64,000 nt of DNA, taken from assembly GCA_023159155.1 (NCBI GenBank), contig JAJNNX010000001.1, positions 2,108,001 to 2,172,000 on the forward strand, written 5' to 3'. The notes under the pieces are model-generated. The model saw only the letters and a list, made by a program, of their open reading frames with translations, did no database searches and was not told the origin of the DNA. A program made the translations under genes and the position numbers. Source of the stretch: Ustulina deusta (Eukaryota; Ascomycota; Sordariomycetes; Xylariales; Xylariaceae). Of this stretch, positions 29,433-41,496 are shown one piece after another (position 1 is the stretch's first letter; every line of letters starts with the position of its first letter).

Positions 29433-29970
29433 ATATAAAAATAGCTAAACAAATACTATATTATTTATATAGCACTATTAACCTAAAACTATATTATTAA
29501 AAAAAACTATAAAATTTAATAAAATAAACTAATATTAACTAAGCTAGTTATATTTAAACTAAATATTTAATAATAAAATATATTTTTAATATAAAAAATA
29601 ATACTATTAATTAAAGCTCTAAAAAACAATAAAGCAGTACTTTATTTTTTTATAAATTAGAACTAATAAAATAAACATAAGCTACAAAAAAAGCTATATA
29701 GCTTTAATAATTATTATTTAAATTAAACGCTTTAAAAAAAAATAACTATTATTATTATATATAAAAACAATTAAAAAGCTATAACTATAGCAAAAAACCT
29801 ACAATTTTATAGCAAAATAAAATATATTCTTATATAATAAGCTTTTTATAAAAAAGCTATATAATAAAAAAATATTAATTTTAAATAGATTTATATATTT
29901 AAACAAATAACTAATAGCTTTACTAAACTACTACTATAAAACAAATTTATTATATTTTAAAACGCTTTAG
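29433..29970 (+). mobile_element. Ty1/copia retrotransposon, right part (RNase H C-terminal half)
   Basis: Plus-strand reading gives KIAKQILYYLYSTINL at the junction, the usual copia segment after SYLS..NPT. It continues through an STTEAEYIAL-like stretch near 29660-29710, AITIAKNLQFYSKIKYI near 29780-29830, and a FTKLL-like end near 29930. With the interval 2183-29432 removed and one ATAT counted, this frame is continuous with the left part. The 3' LTR of the element was not identified. Confidence 0.85.
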
Positions 29971-31027
29971 GCCTTTAGCTATAAAACAAATAAAAAAAAT
30001 AACTAAGTTTATACTTTATAAACTTTATAAATTATTTATTAAAACTTTTACTATTTTAAAATATTTTTATAAGTTTTATATAACTAATTTAATAAAGCTT
30101 TTATTTTTTAAGGCGTTCTATTTTAAAAAACTTTAAAATTATTAATACTTTTTTTAAACTATAACTATTTATACTTTATAAAAAATATATTAAATATTTA
30201 TACTTTATTAGATCTTTTATTTTATTATAATTTAATTAATACTATTTATAAACTAATTAATTAATATTATTAACTTTTATTTTATAAAAAACCTTTTTAT
30301 TAATACTAGGGCCCTACCCTAAAAAATAAAAAACTATAATAAAAAAAAACATTTAAAATATTAATACTACTTATAAACTTTTTATTTTTATTTTTAAGTA
30401 TAATAAAATTAGTAATAAATCTTAATAAATTTTTATTAAATCTAAAAATATTAAACTCCAAAATTAAAAACTTTTTAAAATAATTTTAAACATAACTAAA
30501 ACTAACTTTTATTTTAAAATATTTAAAACTAAAATAAAAATATAAAATAATCCTATATATATATTTTTAATTTTTTTTTTTTTATAACAAACAAAACAAA
30601 ATAAACTAAACAAACTATATATTAAATATTTAAACTAAAAACTTTTTTAATTATTTTGCTAAACTTATTAATATAAATAAACACTACTTTAAAATTAAAA
30701 TATTTAATATTTTAAATAAACTTATAATAAAAAACTAATAAAAAACAAAAAAATTGCACGTTTTTATAATTGCTATTATTAAAGCAAAAAAATTAAAAAG
30801 AAAATATATTCTAATATAGAACTATAATCTAATAAAAGTTATAAAATTTAATTACTAAAACAAAATACTTTTTAAAAAATAATGCACCTTTATTAAATAT
30901 TTTAAAAAAAGAAAATATAAAAAAAGTATATATCTAATATAATATAAACGCAAATTAAAGCAATAAAAAAAATGCTTATTAAACTTTTTACTAAAAATAT
31001 TAAAATAAATAAAGCTAAAAGATCTAC
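29971..31027. other. AT-rich degraded DNA between copia and gypsy elements
   Basis: About 1 kb with no gene. It should include the 3' LTR of the copia element, but no second copy exists in the window to delimit it. The last five bases (31023-31027, TCTAC) are the left target-site duplication of the gypsy element. Confidence 0.5.
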
Positions 31028-31274
31028 TATAACAGTTAGTACAGTTTTGGCAAGACCTGCAAAGACTCCAGACCCACAAGGCAATAAGATAGAAGGTCTA
31101 CGCACAAACTAGCCCATACCTCTGCAGCCACATACACAAAGTCTATATCTACCCATTTTATAAACTCTAACTTCTTTCCTTTTTTTTTCCTTTTTCCTTT
31201 TTTTTTTAACTTAAAATCTTTGCTTATAATATTAATAAACTAGCTATAAAAACTTTATTTAACTAAACATAGCA
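31028..31274 (+). repeat. 5' LTR of chromoviral gypsy element
   Basis: 247 bp, same length as the 3' LTR. Shared blocks include CAAGGCAATA(A/G)(A/G)ATAGAA, CTAGCCCATACCTCTGCAGCC and TATTAATAAACTAGCTATA. Differences are almost all transitions. It ends AGCA. Confidence 0.92.
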
Positions 31275-34200
31275 CTACTCTAAATTTACCGATTACTTGC
31301 TAACAAACATTTAATAAAATATATATTTTTTATTTTGCTATAGTTAGCAAAATATAAATAAACTTCTTTTTTCTAGTTATATACTTAATACTAAAGATTG
31401 CATATTTTATAATACAAACTTAACTTTAATATAACTACAACAAAATTTTCAATTCTTATACCACCTAAAAACAAACAACTTGCAAAAAACCCAACCTTAA
31501 ACACCCCAATTCCACCCTAGGCACTTAAACAATCAGAACAACTTTAGTTATAAAATATAATTAGCCTATTACTTTTAAACAATTCTAAAATTTTTACTTC
31601 TATAAAAAAAAAAAATTATTTTGCACTAAACTTTTTTATAAACGCTCTAAATAAACCAATACTTAAAAAAAAAAATAAAACATTAGAACATAAAAAAAAC
31701 AAAAAATTAGAACCTAAAAAAAACAAAAAATTAAAACCTAAAAAAGCAAAATCTAAACTAGAACTAAAACAACCTAATATAAATAACGCACCTAAAAATA
31801 TAGCAAAAAATATCGGAGCTATACAAGCTTGCAATTTTGCGTTAGTTTTAGTAAAATTTTTTTAATAACTAAAAAAAATAAAGCGCCGATCCTTTACTAC
31901 GCCTACTCTAGTACTTTTAAAAAACTATTATAACTTAACTATAAAAAGCGCATTTAAAAGTACTAACTTTAAACCTTCCGGCTTTACTACTTTATTTATT
32001 TTTTAACCCGTTAGCTTACTTATAATTGCTCTAAACCCTTTTTATACCAAAAAAGCTAAAATATAAAAAATTAATCCTAGCAAATTTACAAAAGATAAAA
32101 ACTTATTTAATAACTAGGTCTACAAACTAGCAAAAAAGTTAAACAAAAATATTACTACTTTCCAAACTAAAAATAGCTAACTTTAATATATTATAAGCTA
32201 ATTAAAAAGGCGTACTAAAAAATCTATAAAAATATATTTCTATTTAACTAAAAAACCATTTAGTAATATTACAAAAATAATCTAAGCTTTATTAATAATT
32301 TACTATAATTCCAACCAAACAGCTACTACTTATAAAATATTTAAAGCTTATATATATAAAGCAAATAAAAATATTAACAAGTTTATTTTTATATTTAATA
32401 GCCTAGCTTAAAAATATCAACTTACAAAATTATAATAAAAGTACAAACTATAGAACCATTTTTATATAAACTTAAAAAAAAACTTATACAAAACTTTTAT
32501 AAATCTAAATATCCCTTACAAATTATTTACTAATAAAGTTATTAAATCAATATATAACGCTAAGCAAGCTTACAAAAATTACTAGCAAACCAAACCTATA
32601 AGCTTAACTAAAAAAAGATTAAACTTAAGTAATCAAACTTTTAGCAAACCTAACTACTAACCTTTAGCAAACTTTAAAAATTCTAAAACATTTATTTTAA
32701 AACAATTAAAACAGGCCTTAACTACAAAAAAAAAAAAAGCCTATTGGGATAATAAAACCTGCTTTATTTATAATAAAAAAAAACATATATTAATCGACTG
32801 CTCTAACTAAAAACCTAAAATCTTAGGTATTTAGCTAATAAAAAAAGCACCTAATAAAAATAGCTTAAGTAGTTTATTTAATTTAAAAAACAAATAGAAC
32901 TAATAAAAATCTCTTTATTAATCTTTTTACCTATTTTAGTTAAAATATATAGCTAAAACAAATCAATTATTTTTAAAATATTTGCTAAGTTATAAATCAA
33001 TAATATTAAAATAAAAACTTTAGCTTTATATAATACTAAAACCTATACTTTTTTAATAATTAGCCGCAAATTTATACAACAAGTCAAGCAATAATTAAAA
33101 ACAGAAATAGTCTATCTAGCAAAACTTCAAAAACTCCGCAACTATTATAGCAAAGTAGTCAGCAAAATCTACAAATATTTAATATATATAATAAAAATCA
33201 ATAGTTAATAGTTCAAGGACCAAACATTCTAAATCACTAACCTTAGTTATAACATTATTATTAATATTAAATAATTAATAAAACAAAATATTCTAATAAA
33301 AACTTAAAAACAATAGTTAATCTAGCTAAATAATTTATCCCTATTAGCTCAGTTCTCCCCTATAATTATAGTTAAACCACTTAGCTATAAATAATAAATT
33401 ATAAACCTAAAAATACAAAAAAATACTAATTAATACAATCAAACATTAAAAAAATATTATTAAATATTAAAACAACTCCTTAAAACTAAAATAATTATTC
33501 TAAGTATAACCAAGACTAAAAAAATATAAAAAAAACTTAGAACTTCTAAACCCAAAACAAAAAAAGTCCGTATAATAACCCTTAAAAAAAAAAAAAACCA
33601 AGCTACTATTAAAAAAATTCTACAAAACTTTTAGAACCACTTTTACTAGAATAAGTAGAAATAGTTAGCCAAAAGGACTTTATAAAAACTTATTGCAATT
33701 AAGTTTGTAATAACTAAAAATAACAATACTAAGCTATTTAAAAAAAACTTAAAAATAATTAATACTTTATAAAAAAAATAGACTTAAATTAACTAAATAG
33801 TACTATAAAAGATTTTTAATAATAAACCTATCCTATTTCTAAAAAAAAAAAACTTTAAATATATAAAATTAATATAAAATCTTTTGCCTCCTTAACTATC
33901 ACACCTAAAAAAGTTTTTTTTAAAAAAAAAATCTAAAACCTTGCTATTATTATAACTAAAGTTTAATATAGTGCTAGAACCTAATAGCAAAGAATACGCC
34001 TTAGAACCCTACTAATACTAAACACCTATATAGTTTATTTCCTTTAAAAAAGAGTTTATAAATAAACTACTAGTTATAAACTTTATTAAACAAAATATAA
34101 ACCTAAATACTATGTCCGTTTTGTTTATACCTAAACTTAAGTCAACCAAACATAAATTTATAATTAATTACTAATAAAAAAATATATATTTAAAAAATAA

Positions 34201-36951
34201 AATTATACCAGCTCTAAATATTAGTAGTACTATATTTAATTATTATAATATAACCTGTTTTATAAAGCTAGATATTATTAAAACTTTTTATTAATTACTG
34301 CTAATTTTAGAATTACGCTACTTTACTTTTTTCTAAACCTATAAAAGAATATTTTAATAAAAAGTCTTACTATTTGGTCTAAAAGTAAAACCTATATAGT
34401 AGCAAGCTTTTATTAATATATAAATCTAAAAACTCCTAAATAAATTTGTAAGCGCCTATATAAATAATATTCTAATTTATTCTAAAACTAAAAAACAGCA
34501 CTAGACCTATTATAAAAAAATAATCTATTGCTTATATTAAGCCGGGTACTAAAAAGATATTAGAAAGTCTTGTTTTAATACGCCCGTTATTAATTATTTA
34601 AAAATAGTTATAAAAACTAAAATAAAAATTAAAATTAACCCTGCTAAAATCTAAACAATCCTAAATTAGAACTTTAACAATCTTAAAAACACTAAATTAA
34701 TTCGGTTATTTTTTAAGCTCTGCAACTATATTTATATATTTACCTACTATACTAATAAAATAGCTACCCCTTTAAATTAACTATTAAAAAAAAACAAGCT
34801 ATTTGTAATAGGACCAGAACAAAAACAAGCTTTCGAATATATAAAACTATTAATATATAAAGCCCTAGTTCTAGCCTTTTTTAGGCCTAGCTAACCAACA
34901 CAAGTAAAAACAGATACTTTACGCAATATAACAAAAAAAGTTATCTAGCAACAACAAAAAGATACAACCTAGAAACTTATAAAGTATTTTTTTAAAATAA
35001 TAATACTAATTAAGCAAATTTACCTAATTTAAAACTAGAAATTTCTAGTAATAATATAAACTTTAAAACATTACTACCTAAAACTTCTAAAAACTAAATT
35101 CTTTATAATAACCAATTATTAAGCTCTACTATACTTTTTAAATAAACAGATCTTATTAACACAACAAGTCTGCTAGGCCAACTTTCTATTAAACTTTAAT
35201 ATTATTTTCTAGTACTAACTAGAACAAAAAAACATAGTAGCTAATACTTTATTAAAAAAAACAGCAGAGCTCCCTATAATAAAAACTAAAAAAGCCAAAA
35301 AAAAAAAAATAGTACTAGTCCTTTTTAATAAAATACTAAATCCTATATTAACTATAGACATTCCGCCTAACACCCCCCGAAAAGCCAACCTAATAAACCT
35401 AATCAAACAGAAAAACTAACTATAAAAACTAAAAAATAAAAACAAAAAACTATATATACTTAAAATTACCTTAAATAGAACTATTTTTTTTTATACAGCT
35501 CTAATTCAAAAAGCTTATATGCCCCTAATTACTATATACCAAAGCTAGCATAAAACAATCAAAATATTAAAATAAAAATACTACTAGCCTTACTTAAAAT
35601 ATAATTATAAATAGTATATATATAATTGCTACAACTACAAAAAAAATAAAATACTATAAAACAAAACTTCTAGCTTTTTTTACCTATTGCTTATACTATT
35701 TATAGTATAGCAACATATAGTAGTAAATAATAAAAACATGCTACCCAACCAATAGGGTTATAACTATATATAAGTGTTTATAAACAAGTTCAGCCGTTTA
35801 ATCGCAACTTTACCTAGCAAAAAAACCAATACTACAGAATTATTAGCTACATAATACTACAAAAGTTTATATAAATTTTTAAGTATACTAGATATATAAA
35901 TATCAAATAACATAAAACTATTTATTTTTAAATTTATAGCAATAATTAACAGTCTTATAAGTACTAAGCACCGCTTTAGTAGTACTTATTATCTTTAGAC
36001 CCAAGGAGCAATAAAATTAACTAATCAAAAACTAGATCAATAATTCTATTTTTATATTAATAAGTACCAAAACAACTAAAATATTTATTTCCTTATTTTA
36101 GATTTTGTGTATAATTCTTTATAATATTTATTAATTAATATGTTATTACTAAAAATAGTAATAGGAATAAATATACAAAACTTTTTAATAATAAACTTTA
36201 GTAAAGCAGTTATAAATTCTAATACTAAGCAATAAATACTTAAATTAATTTGTTAAACCTAAAACGTTTAAAAAATAGCATATAAAGCTGCAACTTTTGT
36301 GCAAAAATAATATAAGCTATAAGCTAATAAAAAAAAACGTCCAATAGACTTTAAAATAAAAAACAAAGTCTTTTTAAAAAAAAAAAGTTTTATAACGCAA
36401 GTATTAACTACTAGATTAGACTTATAATTAGTTAGCCCTTTCGAAATCCTAAAAAAACAAAAATTTAGTTATATTCTTAATTTGCCTAACTCTTATACAA
36501 TAAAAAACCTATTCTACGCTAACCGATTGCAAAAAACAAACAATAACCCTTTACTTTAGCAAATTTAGTCACTGCTTCCGGCTAAAGATATTAATAACAA
36601 AACAAAATTTAAAATCAAACAAGTCAAACAATCAAAAATATATAAAAAAAATAAAAAACTATAATACTAAGTTGCCTAAAAAAGCTACAATCCTAATAAT
36701 ACTTAGTACGCAGCCTAAAATTTTAAAAATGCACTAATTAAGCTTAACTAATTCTATAAAACTTACAAAAAAGCCCCTAGACCTCCTATAAAACTACAAA
36801 AATAAATACATATAGCAGTAACTAACAAATTTGCAAGCAATTACAAAAATAATAATAAAACAGTATGCTATAAAAAAGCTATATAAACTTACTATTATTA
36901 ATAATTTTAAGTTAAAACTATATTTAAACTTTTAGTTTTAAAAAAAAATAG

Positions 36952-37198
36952 TATAATAGTTAATATAGTCTTAGCAAAACTTGCAAAAACTCTAGACCTA
37001 CAAGGCAATAAAATAGAAAGTCTATATATAGACTAGCCCATACCTCTGCAGCCACACATACAGAGTCTATATCTACCCACCCTGTAAACTCTGATTTCCT
37101 TCCTTTTTCCTTCCTTTTTCTTTTTTTCTTTAGCTTAGAGTTTTTGCCTATAGTATTAATAAACTAGCTATAGAAGCTTTACTTGACTGAGCGTGGCA
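36952..37198 (+). repeat. 3' LTR of chromoviral gypsy element; left edge of the gene island
   Basis: 247 bp ending GCGTGGCA, followed by the TCTAC duplication. Its right third is GC-richer and much less mutated than the 5' LTR. The gene island begins within about 100 bp. Confidence 0.92.
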
Positions 37199-37516
37199 TC
37201 TACCTTATTAAAAAATTAAAAATATATACTTCTAAAATTACGTATAATTTTAAACATAACAAAGAACAGTCAAAAAAATAAGTTAGTAATAACTTTATAT
37301 AAATATATATAATTTAAGTAAGAGTATGGAAATTAGGAAGCAAGTAAAAAAGATAGCTGGGTACTACGCCCCATACATATCTATTATATATTGTAAAAGT
37401 ACTACCTCATCTAACTATACCTAGACTTGTTCCTTAATATATAATACAATACTGTACACCTACTATATACACTCATTTTTAACTCCCACGGCCTCGAAGT
37501 CCCAATCAAAACACGC
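37199..37516. other. Transition from AT-rich block to gene island
   Basis: Target-site duplication TCTAC (37199-37203), then about 90 bp of AT-rich DNA, then base composition rises. The sequence immediately 3' of the minus-strand gene stop at 37517 stays partly readable in the gene's frame for about 20 codons, so the original gene probably extended here. Confidence 0.55.
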
Positions 37517-38889
37517 CTAGAAAATAGGGGCGCTTGCTGGTCTGATATTGATCGTTGTTAATGACAGTCCTAACCATGGTAAGGACATCCAGTGTCGCGT
37601 ATCATGTCTCAGACTCAGCTCAAATTGAATGATGTGTTTTCGTATTAGGCTAAGTCCTACGCGGAGAGCCAAACGTAGCTTTCGACGAGTTTGGCTTGAT
37701 GCTAATGCGACGCGCGCATCGAGTCTAGGCCAATAAGTGTCATTTTGAAACCAGTCACATAAATCTCCAAGATGCAAAAATAGTTGATGTCTTGTTCTCT
37801 TCATCTCGTAGCTCAGTAGCTGAGTTGAGACATGCCAACCTGGCTCGGTTGAAAAAATAGCGCCAGAACGCCTCGGTATCACTGACGTGACTCCTTTATT
37901 GGAGTAACCATATCCCCGTCTCGGGCAATAGGAAGCAATAGCTTGGCTTCGCTGATTGGTGATGCCGTTATTAAGACAGTGTACATCATTGCTCAACCCC
38001 CTTTGGGGATCAGTCAAGTTCTACAATATTAGTAAAACATCTTGCCAAACTTTCGTTCAGAGGCATAATTAACTCACCCGAAGCATCTCCAAATGGGTAT
38101 TTCCAGACGCTACGACAGTCTGAAGTACGCGGGCCAATTCGTCCAAGTTGGCCTTAACTTCGTTCTGAGACTCTCCAGGAGTTGTGTCAGCGTGAATGTT
38201 GATGTGCATTCAGAAGTGAGATACTGCTAACGAGAGTTTTAAAACAATGGCTGTGCTTAAAACTTCGCTAACCTGTTCTACCGCGTTGAAGAGTTGCTCA
38301 TTAATACATTGCTTGATGCCCGTCAATCCTTCCGTTAGCTTAGGCAGAAACATCTCCTGGCTAGTCCGCAGTGCAGCTAGCGACGTCTGGTTTATCGACA
38401 CAATTCGCCTAGTCAGTTCCGCACGGTCAGTTCGCGAAGCTTCTATTATCAAATCATTGCTTACATTGTGACTATACTCAAGGCCGTATCCAAAGAGCTT
38501 TCTGCGTCTCGGATTTCGGCTAGAAGATCTCGAGCCTTCCTCTTGTCGACAGTTGCCCAGTGGATCCTTCCCCTGACAGTCATCGAGTCTATCGTAGGAG
38601 CGTGCTGCAAGCCTTTCAGCTTTTCCAGAGCTTCGGCATTGTAGTCTAAGAGTCTGTAGACAATATCGCGATAGCTTTCTGGGAAAACCTCATCGACGCT
38701 CGAAACGTCTGTTCTCTGTTTCTGAGTCTGTTCAATCAATAGTTTGAAGCGCTCCAGTTTTTCTGCGAGCTTTGTCACTTCTGCCGGTGCTCGAATAATC
38801 GATTGTGTGAGACACCATGCTGATGTGGCTGTTTTGTTGGCCAGGTCGATAAGCTGGCCGACCGAGGCCACCGCACCAAGAGCAGCCAT
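37517..38889 (-). CDS. PigL_N / STAND-type N-terminal domain protein, truncated (383 aa, 4 exons)
   Basis: Four exons on the minus strand: 38889-38465, 38408-38273, 38164-38078, 38020-37517. Introns start GTAAGC, GTTAGC and GTGAGT and end TAG, CAG and TAG, with CTGAC, CTGAC and ACTAAT branch sites. The frame is continuous through all junctions, giving 383 residues. Residues 1-140 (MAALGAVASVGQLIDLAN start, then helical Leu/Glu/Lys-rich sequence) resemble the fungal N-terminal domain found on NLR-like and ankyrin proteins (PigL_N). The last exon has FELSLR and WMSLPWLGLSL, resembling the region before ankyrin repeats in such proteins, but the protein stops there with no repeats. I infer a truncated member lost at the border of the repeat block. 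Function is unknown; relatives act in non-self recognition. Confidence 0.7.
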
Positions 38890-41496
38890 CAGACATTGAC
38901 GAGTAGAAATCGTGAAAGAACGTAGATTTACGAACCGTCCACGGTGGTGAGCCTCATCGACGCCCTGGAAGCAGAAATCTCAGGGACGTGCCTGTCATGT
39001 CGTCTTCTGAGTGTTTGAAGTTTCAACGGACATGATTAAATGATCATATTGGTCTGAGTCCGTAATTCAAGAAAATCTCGAAGATTAGTCGCAGGGCGCA
39101 GCAGTTTTTATAACTGAACCACTGGAGGGGTGTTTTCGACCTGCATGACGGCAAGGCAGAGTCTCGTACAGTGCGAGGCTGTTGGCAGGCTACTAGTAGT
39201 ACTGTAGACTTAATTGACCTCCCTAAAGAGATGTTTTGCAATACATGTAAGTGGTTGATGTTATATACCAAGGTACCTAGGCGGGTTTGGGGGGAAGTGC
39301 TCCCTAGCAAGCGTTGTGTAAGCCTAATCTATATATATTACCAGGGAGCATTGGGCTAACCACGCCGAAAGTATTCGCATAGGAAATCGACTTTCATATA
39401 TTGCCCAGCGAGGCAATCGCAACTGTGCCATTAGAAATTGCGACCCTAATAATTGGAAAGCTTTGCAACCTTCCCGATATTTAATATTAGATCGATCAAA
39501 ACTTCTATATTTGTTTGCAAGCCTCTGATTGGTTTATGTATGTTAAGCCACTTATTTATAGCTCCAAATCTATATTTGTAGCTTAAGCGGTTCTACAGAG
39601 CTACAGGTGCCCCACCGCACAACTCTTCCTTCTACAACACACTTTTCGAGGCACCGTCGACTCGTATCTATCGCGTTCTTTCGCCCGCCCTTCTCCCTTA
39701 AACCACTGTAGATAGCTATAGATAGTTGTTTTTTGTTTGTTTTTTAGTTTGGGCTGTTTTAGGCTACTCTACGAGGCGCTTCCGTAAGCTACGGCCCGGC
39801 CCGTAGAACCGCCTAACACGCTCACGCTCCCCCAATATACGCGTTACTCCACTCCACTAGGTGCCCTGAAGTGTGCTGTAGATATGTAGTTTTTGCTTGG
39901 AATTTTCCTAAATAGCGGTTCAAGGCCTTGAAAGGGGTCCCCCCCTGGTTACGTAGTTAGAGGGGAGGAAATTTTTAAATTGTAGTGCCTTGACTTTGAT
40001 TTACAGCGTACTAATGGAGCTTCGCTGGCAAAGCTTTCCATTTCAGGGATATCCTTAGCCCTACATGGTATTTTTACAGGCTGCACTAATGATTACCAGA
40101 GGCTGGAATTATTACCGGCAGCCAAAAGTATTACACCTGGCAAGCTGTTAAAATTATTGCTAGGTGTATTATTTAGTCCGGTTACGGTTATACTTTATAC
40201 AAGCAATCACAGTGCAATCCTCCGAACAACCTTTTTTTTTCGAAATATGGTTAATTACTACCTGCGGCGATTGATTTCTAGTGGTATCAGTGCTAGCTAT
40301 GCAAAGTTTCTCTAACAATTATGTGAGTTGCCCGGACGCCACCACTCTATTCAATATTCCGCATTCTACCGAATACCCTTTGGCGTGCTACGGTATAGAC
40401 TTACCCACCTTGGGGTACGCGATAGGTTGTGGCTGGTCAAGATGGAGATTTTGGCCTAGACTAGATGGCGGATTGTTGAAATTCGGGATGCAAGTGTTTG
40501 ATATGTACCTAGTACGCATACTGCCCGATAGTGCGGGGGCGATCACGTGCCTAGGGGCAGATGATTACTTGGTAGTAGGTAGGCAGATACATACATACCT
40601 AGGAGGTAGTTTTAGACTATCTAGGTACCTAGACAGACTATTGAGATAGTACCTAAATGTACCTACTAACTATTTTATAGTGGTTAGCCATATGTACCTT
40701 TCACGTTTAAAATAAATAAAAATGCACAGTCACTTCGCATTGACGATCGCACAAAGTTTTGCATTCGCCTAGAGCTTTCCCAACTGACATACCCCCTGGT
40801 GAAAGAGAATCCTGGGCTATTGAGCTAGCAGTAATCATGCTGTGATTCATCACTTACACTCGCTTTCATAGAACCGAGGGCATAGGTAGGTGTATTCTGA
40901 ATATATGTTGTTGCGCGAGAACTGCAGGATTTTCAATGGGTGCCCTCAGAGAACAAGACACAAAACACATTCTATACAAAGCGGTATCTTAAATTTTGGC
41001 AGTGCTCACTGCTATTTATGACAGATTTGATGCCAGGTGGTTTGCTGACCGTTAAATTCTGGTCAGTGTTCGTAGTCACTCGGCCCCTTAACACCTTCGC
41101 GGTTATGCAGGAACGGAAGCCACGCACACTTGCCCCAATAATTTAGGTACCTAAACTTCTCCAGATAGCCGACGGCAGGAAGTCTGGGGAAGGCATGGCG
41201 TTGTGCCGTGTGGTGGAACATGGCTGCTCACGCGTGGCGGTCCGTGGGGAACTCCGTGTGTTCCCTCGCCGACATGACGGACCCAGAAGGGGTTCCGCAC
41301 CCAGTCGCAAGCCGCAAGTTATAGTTTATAAGAACGATTGCCGACCTCCTATAAGCACTAAAACTTAAAGTTATTAGACAAATACATTCCATCACGCTGG
41401 GCGTCATCTGAGCCGCTAAATAGTCACACACCATCGCGTCATTCGGAACCCAAGCCACCCGCCCAAACACCCAATAGCGCATTTCTGTCACTCGAA
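38890..41496. other. Gene-poor intergenic DNA, 2.6 kb
   Basis: No gene supported. Frames up to 122 codons here lack introns, start context and family resemblance. The interval holds several TACCTAGGTA-type runs (39265-39285, 40505-40660), a pyrimidine/T-rich stretch (39725-39760) and two imperfect hairpins near 40101-40170. Composition is ordinary, so it is not part of the mutated repeat compartment. Confidence 0.5.
40101..40170. repeat. Pair of imperfect hairpins, possible end of a small transposon
   Basis: GGCTG (40101) pairs with CAGCC (40119-40123). ATTACACCTGGCAA (40130-40143) pairs with TTGCTAGGTGTATT (40157-40170) with two mismatches and a 13-nt loop. No target duplication or matching second terminus was found. 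Confidence 0.3.

Larger units (their letters stand above)
31028..37198 (+). mobile_element. Full-length Ty3/gypsy chromovirus, RIP-degraded, with target-site duplication
   Basis: A 6171-bp element with 247-bp LTRs and TCTAC at both flanks (31023-31027, 37199-37203). Domains in order on the plus strand, read through stops: gag with a CCHC knuckle (C-F-I-x..H-I-L-I-D-C) at 32757-32800; protease near 33.0 kb; RT with VLFIPKLKS (34115), FIKLDIIKTFY (34255), LLFGLKVKP (34370) and AYINNILIYSK (34455-34490, from AYLDDILIYSK); RNase H near 34.7-35.2 kb; integrase with KHRFSSTYY..TQGA..LTNQKLDQ (35967-36035) and FVYNSL; the LVxPFEILKK..YANRLQK C-terminal module (36425-36545); and a chromodomain-like stretch (36590-36790). 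A purine run (AAAAAAAATAG) precedes the 3' LTR. It is inactive: every domain has stops. Confidence 0.93.

Noticed and set aside
30855..31105. Two overlapping minus-strand frames (74 and 67 codons)
   Set aside because: They span the gypsy LTR border and are chance frames in AT-rich repeat DNA.
35215..35406. 63-codon minus-strand frame
   Set aside because: Antisense shadow of the gypsy pol region, which reads on the plus strand.
38450..38470. Frameshift between the first two exons of the PigL_N-type gene
   Set aside because: A 56-bp intron with GTAAGC donor, CTGAC branch site and TAG acceptor explains the frame change exactly.
40281..40649. 122-codon plus-strand frame
   Set aside because: Starts at GTG, no homology sense, composition shaped by TACCTAGG-type runs, no splice or promoter support.
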